Part shown: positions 24,520 to 35,333 of the stretch, in pieces
How the letters are laid out: every line of letters begins with the position of its first letter
Numbering within the stretch: the stretch's first letter is position 1
From: Actinokineospora terrae
GTDB lineage: Bacteria > Actinomycetota > Actinomycetes > Mycobacteriales > Pseudonocardiaceae
DNA: 64,000 nt
Direction of reading: 5' to 3'
NCBI RefSeq assembly: GCF_900111175.1
Contig: NZ_FOGI01000008.1
Location: 186,001 to 250,000, forward strand
Translations under genes and position numbers: made by a program
Notes under the pieces: model-generated
What the model was told of the DNA's origin: nothing
Databases searched by the model: none
What the model saw: only the letters and a program-made list of their open reading frames with translations

Positions 24520-25757
24520 CGGATGGATCCCGGGACCCGCTCCCAGCAGACGAACTTGAAGTTGGTGCTCTCGCGCTCCCCCGGGCTGTTCTCGCCGTCG
24601 TGGACAACGAGCAGGCCGTGGGGGTAGTCCCGGCCGAGCGGGGTAGTGATGACGGCGGCACCGTCGCTGTGCTGCACGCCGTCCACTGTGGAGGAGTCAG
24701 CGATGGTGAAACCGCCGGTGTGCTTCGGGAGGCCGCGGGTGATGTCGTAGGTGACGAAGGTGCTGTCGCCCTGGCTGGAGGCTAGGAGCTGCTTCTGGCC
24801 GCTCTTGCCGTAAGCGATGGTGAGGCCCTCGGCGTCAGCGGTGAGGTAACGGCCTGCGGCAGGGGAAGGCGGGCCGGTGAAGGTGCACTCCTCGGTGGCC
24901 GGGTCGTAGGTCGCGGGCCTGCCGAACTCGCGGACCTTGTCGACCAGGGTGGGGCGGCCGAAGTGGCCCGCGCGCACGGGGATCCGCCAGATGCCGACGT
25001 CCTCCTGGGCGGCGTAGAGGGTGCCGTCGGTCGGGTCGAAGACCATGCCCTCGACCTGCGGGCCCTCTCCCGGCTCCAGGCACGGCGACCAGGTGCCGGC
25101 CGGGACGGTGAACGCGGCGGGCAGGTCAACCGTGTCGACGCGGCGGTAGGTGACACGGCCGCGGCCGTCGTCGGCGAGGCGGAACACACCGAGCCGGGTG
25201 TCGTGGCGCCTGCTCACGACGACCCAGGGCGTGCCACCGTCCGGGTCCGGCACGACGGTGAGGCCGTAGGCGGTGCGCTGCTCGTCGACCTCGGCCTCGG
25301 TGGCACTGAACGCCCGCGGCGGGGCGTCGGTGGTGACATCGGTCAGGACACCGGCGCGGTCGATCGCGTAGACCCGGATGCGGTCCCTGCCCCGATCGGA
25401 CACGACGGCGAGGTCGAGCACGCGCCGCCCGACCCGGGCACCCTGCACGACGTCGACGTTGTTGAACCGCCCCGCCTCGGCGTCCGGGGTCGGCGCGGGC
25501 GGGGTCGCGATGTGCTGGACCTGGGTCCCCCGCAGGTCGAACACGGCGAGCCCGCCGTTCTTGAGCGTGCCCACCACCCGACTCCGCTCCGGCCGCGCGT
25601 GATCGACCCACACCGCCGGATCATCAGCGTCAGCCCCCTCGTCGTCGTAGTAGGGCTGCGTCTCCACCGACGCCCTGACCTGCGGAAGACCAGCAGCGGC
25701 GGGCAACGCGAGCAACGGGATCAAGACCAGGGAGCCGACAACGGCCGCGGTGCGCAT
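24516..25757 (-). CDS. Secreted beta-propeller 3-phytase
   Basis: A 413-residue exported enzyme. A Sec signal peptide (MRTAAVVGSLVLIPLLALPAAAG) leads into the beta-propeller phytase signature ADADDPAVWVDHARPERSRV, then GTLKNGGLAVFDLRG and the blade motifs AEGLTIAYG and DGVQHSDGAAV. The family is Ca2+-dependent and releases phosphate from inositol hexakisphosphate outside the cell. Length and order fit the Bacillus/actinobacterial PhyL group. The ATG at 25757 is chosen because the signal peptide starts there, although the frame is open to 25811. Confidence 0.92.
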   Translation of the reverse strand: MRTAAVVGSLVLIPLLALPAAAGLPQVRASVETQPYYDDEGADADDPAVWVDHARPERSRVVGTLKNGGLAVFDLRGTQVQHIATPPAPTPDAEAGRFNNVDVVQGARVGRRVLDLAVVSDRGRDRIRVYAIDRAGVLTDVTTDAPPRAFSATEAEVDEQRTAYGLTVVPDPDGGTPWVVVSRRHDTRLGVFRLADDGRGRVTYRRVDTVDLPAAFTVPAGTWSPCLEPGEGPQVEGMVFDPTDGTLYAAQEDVGIWRIPVRAGHFGRPTLVDKVREFGRPATYDPATEECTFTGPPSPAAGRYLTADAEGLTIAYGKSGQKQLLASSQGDSTFVTYDITRGLPKHTGGFTIADSSTVDGVQHSDGAAVITTPLGRDYPHGLLVVHDGENSPGERESTNFKFVCWERVPGSIR

Positions 25758-25868
25758 GCGCGAAGATCCTGCCCGCCCGCCCTGTCCACCCGGTGAACAC
25801 CGAACCACCAACCCACGTGCGCCAGCCGGCGGATCAACCCCCCTCGATGGCCCAGACCGGGCCCACGA

Positions 25869-27947
25869 TCACCAGATGGGGTGGACCAGTCTGCGGATCG
25901 GGACGCCGCGGTGGCGGAGGCGGGCGACGGGGGCTCGGTGCACGCCGTGGCCGTAGCTGATGGGTTGGAGGTCCGGGCTTACCGCGCGGACCACGCGGAA
26001 GGGGCTGGTGGCGACGTCCGCGCTGGTCACGTCGACGACGGCTACTCGGATGCCCGCGGTGCCGAGGTGGCCGGCGAGGTCGGCGACCGAGGTGTCGAAG
26101 GCGGGTTCGGGGAGGTCGGCCAGGCGGGAGGTGCCGCCGCAGCGGAGGCGGTCGAAGGCTTCCATGCGGGCGGGCGGGAAGTAGAACGCGGCGTGGTCGA
26201 GCATCTCCCGGACCTCACCCGCGTGCCGGGGGGCGCGGTGGCCGTCGCGCAGGAGGGCGGCCAGGTGCGGGGCGGTCTGCGCGAGTTCCAGTACGGCGGC
26301 GCGGATGGCGGCGCGGGGGGACCGGTCGGAGCCGAGGCCCAGGGAGATCGCGGGCCAGCGCCTGCCGTCGCCGATCGCGAGGGCGATGGCGGTGGTGCCG
26401 TAGGCGGAGGTCGGCAGCACGTACACCTCGACCGCCGGGCCCGCCTCGCGCAGCGCCTCGACGACGTCGGCGACCTCGATGTCGAGGGTGTCGTCCAGTT
26501 CGACGAACCGGCCCTTCGCGCCGGAGAGCCACGCGCACATCATCGCGTCGCGCTCGACCAGTTCGAGGGTGGCGCACACGGCGGCGCTATCGGCGTCGGT
26601 ACCCGCGGCGAGTCCGTTGGAGGTGCCTTGGGCGATCAGGTGCTCGGGCAGCAGCCCCATCGCGAGGTAGCTGAACACGGCGGGCACCCAGACAGCCTTA
26701 TCGGTGCCGAGCCAACTACCGCGCACCCACGGGTGGTCGATGCGGCGGTCGTAGGCAACGTAAGGGAAGCCGCGCGCCGCGTACTGCTCTGGCTCATAGA
26801 GGGGGAACTCGCGTGGATCAAGCACTTCCCCGTCGAGGTCGGCCGCACGCGCCCACACCACCCTGTCCGGGTCAGGCAGCGACGCCGAGTACCGCTCGAT
26901 GGCCTCCCCCACCGCCGACACGATCGCGGCGTGCCTGGTCATGCCCTTACCCCACCCGATCGGCATCGACCGGACCTCGCCGCCAACCACTAGATGCGGC
27001 GGAGCAGCGGTACCGACGTAGGGGCCACCGGTCAGCGGTTCGCTCACCGAGACCCACGGGATGACACCGGTAAGAGGGTCGACCCAACCCGCTAGCGCCT
27101 GCAACAACGCCTCGGGATCGTCCTCGTCCTCGGGGATGCCGACTGTCGCGATGCCGTCAGCGCCGCCGCACAGGTCGCAGTCCGGGAGCGGGATCACCTT
27201 GTGCCACAGCGTTTCACCCGACCCCACCTCGACGACGTACCCGACCAGGGCCTTGTCGCCCTCCACCGCGGCCCGCAGCATCTGGTCCACGACGGCGATC
27301 GCCTCGGCGGGGATGTCCCGCTCGCGCACGACCGTCGTGGCGTCGGGATCACGCTCGTCGACCGTCGCCGCAGCCGCCCCGAGCCGCCTGCCCCGCGCGC
27401 ACGCCGCACATCCCGGCTCCCCCGGCACCGCCAACGGCCCGACCTCCACCACACCGTTCGTCGCGGTCACGGTCAACACCCGCAGCTTCGCGACCCGCGC
27501 CCGCCGCTCGAACGCGGGATCCTCACCGCGCACCACGGCCAGCCGTGCCCCCTGCACCAACGGCTCACCGGACACGGTGACCTTCGACCCGAACTCCTGG
27601 CGCAGGCAGTCCCGCAGGTGCCGGTCCCACTCCCGCACGCTCACGGCACGCGCCTCGACGACCTTGGGGACGACCATCATCTTGGTCGTCTCGTCGCCAG
27701 GTAGCGCGGCATCCGCGGGCTGACCAGAGGTCGGCCGCCCGGCAGCGGCAGCCGCGGCAGCGTCAACGGCGGCGACGACCTCCGCGGCGAGTGCGCGCGT
27801 TGTGGTCACCTGCGTCAGTTCGTCCACACTGAGGATGCCCGCCCGAGAGGTCACCTGGGTCGGTTCGTCCACTGTGGCGCCGGACGCGACGCGGCCCGGG
27901 GTCGCCCGCGTGGGGTCGTCGGTGCGGTTGTCCGTGTCACCCGGCAC
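25869..27947 (-). CDS. YcaO cyclodehydratase fused to a truncated E1-like domain
   Basis: A 692-residue TOMM-type enzyme. Residues 1-90 are a low-complexity linker with VDEPTQVT/VDELTQVT repeats. About 90-265 look like the end of a ThiF/E1-like leader-binding partner, including VEVGPLAVPGEPGCAAC and a two-CxxC zinc ribbon (Cys 180/183 and 257/260). About 315-690 are YcaO, with GWGKGMTRHAAIVSAVGEAIERYSA and GTSNGLAAGTDADSAAVCATLELVERDA forming the ATP site. YcaO enzymes activate backbone amides to give azolines, thioamides or amidines. The C-terminus ends HPIW, not the PxPxP of azoline YcaOs. The GTG at 27947 overlaps the upstream peptide gene stop by 11 bp. Confidence 0.85.
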   Translation of the reverse strand: MPGDTDNRTDDPTRATPGRVASGATVDEPTQVTSRAGILSVDELTQVTTTRALAAEVVAAVDAAAAAAAGRPTSGQPADAALPGDETTKMMVVPKVVEARAVSVREWDRHLRDCLRQEFGSKVTVSGEPLVQGARLAVVRGEDPAFERRARVAKLRVLTVTATNGVVEVGPLAVPGEPGCAACARGRRLGAAAATVDERDPDATTVVRERDIPAEAIAVVDQMLRAAVEGDKALVGYVVEVGSGETLWHKVIPLPDCDLCGGADGIATVGIPEDEDDPEALLQALAGWVDPLTGVIPWVSVSEPLTGGPYVGTAAPPHLVVGGEVRSMPIGWGKGMTRHAAIVSAVGEAIERYSASLPDPDRVVWARAADLDGEVLDPREFPLYEPEQYAARGFPYVAYDRRIDHPWVRGSWLGTDKAVWVPAVFSYLAMGLLPEHLIAQGTSNGLAAGTDADSAAVCATLELVERDAMMCAWLSGAKGRFVELDDTLDIEVADVVEALREAGPAVEVYVLPTSAYGTTAIALAIGDGRRWPAISLGLGSDRSPRAAIRAAVLELAQTAPHLAALLRDGHRAPRHAGEVREMLDHAAFYFPPARMEAFDRLRCGGTSRLADLPEPAFDTSVADLAGHLGTAGIRVAVVDVTSADVATSPFRVVRAVSPDLQPISYGHGVHRAPVARLRHRGVPIRRLVHPIW

Positions 27948-28305
27948 GCACTGGCCCCCGGTGATCGGTGCCCGTCCGCCCGGTCGGCACGACGGCCAGC
28001 CGCATGCGCTGCTCGCCGGTGGCCTGGCCGAGACCAGCAGCCTGACCAAGGCCAGCGGCCTGGCCGAGACGCTGACCAAGGCCACTTGCCTGGCCTGCAC
28101 CAGTCGCGTGGCCGAGACCGGCGCGCTGGCCGGGGCGGGCGTGGTGGCGGCCGCGGGAGAGCACGCGGAAGTCGGCGGGGGCGGTGATGCCCTTGAGCCC
28201 GTCCCACGCGCGCACGCCCGCGCCGCCGTCGACGAGGGCGAGCGAGGCTGCGGTGACCCGGCGCGGCTGCACGACTCTGGCCTCGAGTTCCGTTGTCTCG
28301 AACAC
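27937..28305 (-). CDS. Putative RiPP precursor-like peptide with GLGQA repeats, partner of the YcaO enzyme
   Basis: A 122-residue small protein. The GTG start has a perfect AGGAGG six bases upstream (28317-28312), and third codon positions are strongly G/C throughout, which supports this frame. The first 55 residues (FETTELEARVVQPRRVTAAS onward) resemble a leader; then residues 62-97 are a repeat zone ending GLGQAAGLGQAAGLGQATG; a basic tail follows. It has no Cys and few Ser/Thr in the repeats, unlike classical azole cores, so the modification site is unclear. It overlaps the YcaO gene by 11 bp. I recognise no homolog; a RiPP precursor is inferred from context. Confidence 0.6.
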   Translation of the reverse strand: MFETTELEARVVQPRRVTAASLALVDGGAGVRAWDGLKGITAPADFRVLSRGRHHARPGQRAGLGHATGAGQASGLGQRLGQAAGLGQAAGLGQATGEQRMRLAVVPTGRTGTDHRGPVRAG

Positions 28306-28442
28306 TGCTGTCCTCCTCGCACGACCCGCGACAGCAGTCGCGGCTACGAGGTAGGAGTCAGCATCCGCGACCGGGATACACCATGTCCAGATGTCGTTTC
28401 CGCTGGTTACCGCACGTCTCCGAGCGAACTCCGGCGGTAGTC

Positions 28443-28470
28443 GCCGCCGGTGACCCAGGCCACCGGCGGC
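28443..28470 (-). terminator. Terminator after uvrA
   Basis: Perfect 10-bp inverted repeat GCCGCCGGTG / CACCGGCGGC with an 8-base loop, 12 bp after the uvrA stop and upstream of the RiPP-like pair, so that pair probably has its own promoter in 28306-28440. Confidence 0.65.
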
Positions 28471-28481
28471 ACCCGATCCGA

Positions 28482-31334
<2,853 letters not shown>

Positions 31335-31743
31335 TGAGGTCCCTTCGGTAGTGCTGAGCGGCGGCGCCGGGCGAACGGCACTGGCTCACTGCTCACGGGT
31401 CAACTGCTGGTGGGTGTGTCACTGGTGGGTCAACTGCTCGTGCCATCGCACCGCTGGCGCGCGGCCCCCGCCGCCTCGCACGGTGTACCCGCGGTCGTCG
31501 CGGCCGACGCCACCCGGTGGCGTGGAAGCACCGGGCACGGACCGTGCTCGACCTGCGGAACAACCCTAGGACGATGGTTACGGGGATGGCGTTGGGGATG
31601 CTAGACCGGGGCACCGACAATTCTCGCGGACCGACCTGCGCCGTGCACCCGCGACGGAGGTACCCAGCGGTAGCGGACCGGCTTACGCTGGAGGTCGGAG
31701 CGCGTTGCTCCGATCACACCAGCAGCACCAGTCGGGGGTGGGT
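31335..31743. other. Divergent spacer between uvrA and the mycothiol isomerase-like gene
   Basis: 409 bp with no supported gene. It contains a direct repeat GGGTCAACTGCT (31396-31407 and 31430-31441) and a hairpin TCGGAGC/GCTCCGA at 31695-31713 just before the downstream start. Both promoters must lie here but I cannot place them reliably. Confidence 0.45.
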
Positions 31744-32556
31744 ATGACCGTGTCCAACACGTCCACGAGCACGACCGAGACCGCTGGAGCGGGCACCGAG
31801 CAGCCCGGACTGCCTGGTCAGCGCCGATCCGACGGGGTCGGCCGGGCGCAGGCCGCGCACCAGGGCGTCCGCGAGGCGTGGGCGGTGCTGCACCGGGTGG
31901 TGGCCGAGCTGCCCGACCCGGCGTTCCGCGAGCCGAGCCTGCTGCCCGGCTGGAGCAGGGCACACGTGGTCAGCCACCTCGCGCGCAACGCCGACGCCCT
32001 GGTCAACCTGCTGACCTGGGCGCGGACCGGGGTGGAGCACCCGGCGTACACCAGCCGCGCGGACCGGGACGCCGACATCGAGGACGGGTCGACCAGGGTC
32101 GCGCAGGTGATCCGCGAGGACCTCTACGCCGCGTGTGACCGATTCCACACCGCCATCGCTCGTCTGGGTGAGAGCGACTGGGCCGCGGTCGTCGCGCACC
32201 CGTCCGGCCGGACGCTGCCCGCGGCCGAGGTCCCGGAGCTCGCGCTGTTCGAGGCGTGGAACCACCTGGTCGACCTGGACGCGGGCACCGGGTACGCCGA
32301 CATCCCCGCAGGCCACCTCGACCGGCTGCTGGACCTGGCGGTCCGGCCGCACCGGGCGCGCACCGAGGGCCTGCCGCTGCGGCTGGTCGCCGACCTGCCG
32401 GACGGGCGTCAGCGCACCTGGGAGCTGGCCATCGCCACCCACTCGAGCTCGCGGGAGCTCGCCGGGCCCGCGCCGGTGGTCCTGGGGTGGCTGGCGGGCA
32501 GGTCCGACGGCAGCGCGCTGACCGGGACGCCGCCCGAGCTGGGCGCCTGGGGCTGA
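31744..32556 (+). CDS. Maleylpyruvate isomerase-family mycothiol-dependent protein
   Basis: A 270-residue DinB/MDMPI-fold protein. The metal-binding helix reads LLPGWSRAHVVSHLARNADAL (first 20 shown; His near residue 70), and further ligands are in ELALFEAWNHLVDLDAG. The family uses mycothiol as cofactor for isomerase or transferase chemistry, consistent with an actinomycete host. The ATG at 31744 follows GGGGGTGGG and fits the family N-terminus after a 35-residue Thr/Ser/Gly-rich lead. Its last 148 bp overlap the convergent acyltransferase gene. Confidence 0.85.
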   Translation: MTVSNTSTSTTETAGAGTEQPGLPGQRRSDGVGRAQAAHQGVREAWAVLHRVVAELPDPAFREPSLLPGWSRAHVVSHLARNADALVNLLTWARTGVEHPAYTSRADRDADIEDGSTRVAQVIREDLYAACDRFHTAIARLGESDWAAVVAHPSGRTLPAAEVPELALFEAWNHLVDLDAGTGYADIPAGHLDRLLDLAVRPHRARTEGLPLRLVADLPDGRQRTWELAIATHSSSRELAGPAPVVLGWLAGRSDGSALTGTPPELGAWG

Positions 32557-33632
32557 AGCCGGGCGCGCAGCCACGCCCACGCCGTCGGCCCCTTGGTGGT
32601 GAGCCACCGGTGCGCGGGCTGCTCGACCAGCTTGGTGATCGCCCAGCCGAGCAGCAGCGCCATCGCCACGCAGGCCAGCAGGCGGCCCCACGGTCCGATG
32701 CCCTTGTCGAGCAGGTACCTGGCCAGCACGAAACCGAGCTCTTGGTGCACGAGGTACACGCCGAAGGAGATGCCCGCGAGCCAGCGGATCGGCCTGCCGA
32801 GCCCGGTGAGGATCGCCCAGTCCGGCCCGCCCGCGGCGGCGACGATGCCCACCAGGACCACACCGAAGGCGATCGTGGACGGGGTGTCGACGAAGTAGGA
32901 GTGCGCGTCCTGGGCGACGAGCACCGCGACCAGGTAGGCCGCGAGGTGCGCGCCGGACATCCGGTGCCTGGTCCACAGCCAGATCGCCACGCCGACGCCG
33001 AACAGCGCGACCCGGTGCAGCGCCAGCCCGTCGAACAGCGACTTGACCCACTGCGCCGCGTCGTCGTGGCGCCACACGAAGCGGATCACCAGCGGCGCGA
33101 CGACCAGGGTCCACAGCGTGATCGGGATGACCTTGCCGCGCAGCAAGCCCCTCGGCCACAGCAGCGCGGCGATCAGGAACGACATGAGCTGCACGGGCAG
33201 CGTCCAGTAAGAGGCGTCCACCCAATGGAAGTCCGGCGCCCAGGCCTGGATAAGAAGTAGATTCGCGACCAGGTCGGTGTGAGTCGGTAGGTACCAACCG
33301 AACGAGGTGGCGACAGCCCGGGACGCGGCGTAGGTGATGACTACCGCGACGAGGTAGGCCGGGAGCAGACGCGAGACGCGGTTCCACAACCAGCGCTTGG
33401 TGGCCCCGCGGCGTACGGTCACGCAGACGAAGAACGCGGAGATCACCAACAGGGTACTCGCGCCGAACTGCAACGGGAGCACGAAGGGGTACGGCCCGAG
33501 TTCCGCGTGGTTGATCGGCGACTGGTGGGTGATGTGCTGGACGACGACCGTGTACACGGCCACGACGCGTAGCACGTCCCAGCTGATCTTGCGCGGGGAC
33601 CGCTTCTGGTTCGCTGTCTCAGGTGTCAGCAC
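32409..33632 (-). CDS. Acyltransferase-3 family membrane protein
   Basis: A 407-residue integral membrane acyltransferase with about ten helices. The N-terminal motif RVVAVYTVVVQHI carries the conserved Arg and His of OafA/NolL-type enzymes, which O-acylate cell-surface sugars, lipids or antibiotics. The end (about residues 360-407) is hydrophilic and is the part encoded opposite the 3-prime end of the MDMPI-like gene. The acceptor is unknown. Confidence 0.85.
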   Translation of the reverse strand: MLTPETANQKRSPRKISWDVLRVVAVYTVVVQHITHQSPINHAELGPYPFVLPLQFGASTLLVISAFFVCVTVRRGATKRWLWNRVSRLLPAYLVAVVITYAASRAVATSFGWYLPTHTDLVANLLLIQAWAPDFHWVDASYWTLPVQLMSFLIAALLWPRGLLRGKVIPITLWTLVVAPLVIRFVWRHDDAAQWVKSLFDGLALHRVALFGVGVAIWLWTRHRMSGAHLAAYLVAVLVAQDAHSYFVDTPSTIAFGVVLVGIVAAAGGPDWAILTGLGRPIRWLAGISFGVYLVHQELGFVLARYLLDKGIGPWGRLLACVAMALLLGWAITKLVEQPAHRWLTTKGPTAWAWLRARLQPQAPSSGGVPVSALPSDLPASHPRTTGAGPASSRELEWVAMASSQVR

Positions 33633-33736
33633 GAGCTCACAGGTTTCCGGCGACAGGGGGTAGGTTTCAGGTCACGCTCTGATAACAGGATAAGGGGCCG
33701 TACTCGGGACTGCCGGAGGAGGTACCGTCGGCGCCC

Positions 33737-34414
33737 GTGGACCTCGTCGACGACTACACCGGGCACGTCGAGCCCGGCGGTGCAGCCAGCAGGCGCACCC
33801 TCCCCGCGCTGACCATCACGAAGCTCTCGGTCGGCCCGATGGACAACAACGCCTACCTCCTCACCTGCCGCGCCACGCGCGAGGCGCTCCTGGTGGACGC
33901 GGCCAACGACCCGCAGCGGCTGTCGGACCTGATCGGCTACGGCCAGGACCGCCCGACGCTGCGGACCATCGTCACCACCCACCAGCACGCCGATCACTGG
34001 CAGGGCCTCGGCGCCACCGCGGGCGCTTTCGGAGCCAACACCATCGCTCACCCCCTCGACGCCGACCCCCTGCCTGTACCACCGGACGTCCTCGTCGAAC
34101 ACGGAGACACGATTCCCGTGGGCGAGGTCACCCTCGAGGTCATCCACCTCCGCGGCCACACCCCCGGCTCCATCGCCCTCCTCTACCGCGACCCCACCGG
34201 CACCCCCCACCTCTTCACCGGCGACTCCCTCTTCCCCGGCGGCGTCGGCAAGACGTCCTCCCCGGAGAACTTCACCTCTTTGCTGAACGACGTCGAATCC
34301 CGAATCTTCGCCAACCTCCCAGACCCCACCTGGTTCTACCCAGGCCACGGCGACGACTCCACCCTGGGCGACCAACGCCCGCACTTGGCCGACTGGCGCG
34401 CACGAGGCTGGTGA
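33737..34414 (+). CDS. Metallo-beta-lactamase-fold hydrolase (glyoxalase II-like)
   Basis: A 225-residue MBL-fold enzyme with all metal motifs: TTHQHADHW (HxHxDH), LRGHTPGS, FTGDSLFPG and FYPGHGDDST. It resembles hydroxyacylglutathione hydrolase/YcbL-type thioesterases; in an actinomycete the thiol is more likely mycothiol. The GTG at 33737 is the first start in frame, although GGAGGAGG at 33716-33723 is rather far upstream, so the start is uncertain. Followed by a strong terminator. Confidence 0.88.
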   Translation: MDLVDDYTGHVEPGGAASRRTLPALTITKLSVGPMDNNAYLLTCRATREALLVDAANDPQRLSDLIGYGQDRPTLRTIVTTHQHADHWQGLGATAGAFGANTIAHPLDADPLPVPPDVLVEHGDTIPVGEVTLEVIHLRGHTPGSIALLYRDPTGTPHLFTGDSLFPGGVGKTSSPENFTSLLNDVESRIFANLPDPTWFYPGHGDDSTLGDQRPHLADWRARGW

Positions 34415-34421
34415 ACGTCCC

Positions 34422-34461
34422 CCGATGGGGCCGCCTGGAGCCTCCCGGGCGGCCCCATCGG
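34422..34461 (+). terminator. Terminator after MBL-fold gene
   Basis: Perfect 14-bp stem CCGATGGGGCCGCC / GGCGGCCCCATCGG with a 12-base loop, starting 7 bp after the stop codon. Confidence 0.8.
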
Positions 34462-34560
34462 CGTTCGCGCGCCATTTCTCGGTCAGCCGAGCGGATCTGG
34501 ACGTGCGACGAGTTCACAGTCCAAGCAGCCGGGACTGCCACCGCACTTCGGCGGCGACCG

Positions 34561-34965
34561 CTAGACCTCGACGACGGTGAGCATGTCTTCCAGCCCGATG
34601 AAGTCCTTGGCGTTGCGGGTGTAGAGCGGCAAGTCCCGCGCAGAGGCGATGGCAGCGATCATCAAGTCCAGCCGGCGCGGCCTCGGGCTTCGGTTGGCTT
34701 CCAAGGTCAGCGCTACGAGGGTGCCGAAACGGGCGGCCGCGGACGCGTCGAACGGGAGTGGGTCGAACTCGACGATCGCCGCGGCCAGCATCTCGGTTCG
34801 AGCGGCTCGCGTCGCGACATCCTTGGCCATCGCGACGCCTTGGTGGAGTTCGGCCAAGGTGACGGCGGTCAACTCGGGAACCGCGGGCAGCGCGGAGGGG
34901 TCGATGAGGTCGAGATCGATGTAGGCGCAAGTGTCCAACACGCCCGACTCGTGTCGGTCAGCCAC
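34561..34965 (-). CDS. VapC-like PIN-domain toxin
   Basis: A 134-residue PIN ribonuclease. The acidic active-site set is visible: Asp in GVLDTCAYID, Glu in TLAELHQG, Asp in RRLDLMIAAIA and the Asn/Asp pair in TRNAKDF. Related toxins cut tRNA or rRNA in the absence of antitoxin. The start is GTG 34965, overlapping the antitoxin stop by 8 bp, so both are made from one transcript. Confidence 0.9.
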   Translation of the reverse strand: MADRHESGVLDTCAYIDLDLIDPSALPAVPELTAVTLAELHQGVAMAKDVATRAARTEMLAAAIVEFDPLPFDASAAARFGTLVALTLEANRSPRPRRLDLMIAAIASARDLPLYTRNAKDFIGLEDMLTVVEV

Positions 34966-35236
34966 GGCCGCGCTCCCAGGGATCGTCGTCGCCCATGCGG
35001 TCCTCGGTGTCGAAGTGGTCATCCGCCTCGCGCCGCAGTCGGTCGTGGTCGACGCGTGGCAACTTCTTGTGCCGCTCGACCAGTTCCTCGGCGGTCAGCC
35101 GCCGACGTCGGGACAGCGGGCGGACCTCGGCGATCTCCACGCCGTTGCGGGTGACGTGGTAGGTCTCCCCCGCCTCTACCGCGTCCATGACAGCGGCGGA
35201 GTTGTTGCGGAACTCCCGCTGACTGATGACCTTCAC
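34958..35236 (-). CDS. Phd/YefM-family antitoxin
   Basis: A 92-residue protein. The N-terminal half (VKVISQREFRNNSAAVMDAV, then GETYHVTRNGVEIAEVRP) is the Phd/YefM DNA-binding fold; the charged C-terminal tail rich in Arg and Asp should wrap and block the PIN toxin. GTG start at 35236. It probably autorepresses at the nested inverted repeats just upstream. Confidence 0.9.
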   Translation of the reverse strand: MKVISQREFRNNSAAVMDAVEAGETYHVTRNGVEIAEVRPLSRRRRLTAEELVERHKKLPRVDHDRLRREADDHFDTEDRMGDDDPWERGRG

Positions 35237-35243
35237 AACACCA

Positions 35244-35278
35244 GTGTAGCCCCGTGTAGCACGTCGGGCTACACGGGG
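35244..35278. promoter_or_regulatory. Nested inverted-repeat operator of the toxin-antitoxin operon
   Basis: Two overlapping perfect palindromes sit 7 bp before the antitoxin start: GTGTAGCCC (35244-35252) with GGGCTACAC (35266-35274), and CCCCGTGTAG (35250-35259) with CTACACGGGG (35269-35278). GTGTAG/CTACAC occurs three times. This fits conditional cooperativity-type autoregulation in Phd-like systems; it may double as a hairpin. Confidence 0.65.
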
Positions 35279-35333
35279 TGGATTGGCAAGCGGGAACGGG
35301 GTCGGTGGGGGTGGGGGTCGGTACAGTCCGGGC

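Noticed and set aside
31335..31400. LexA (SOS) box before uvrA
   Set aside because: Only a half-site CGAAC is present, without a matching GTTCG at the right spacing.
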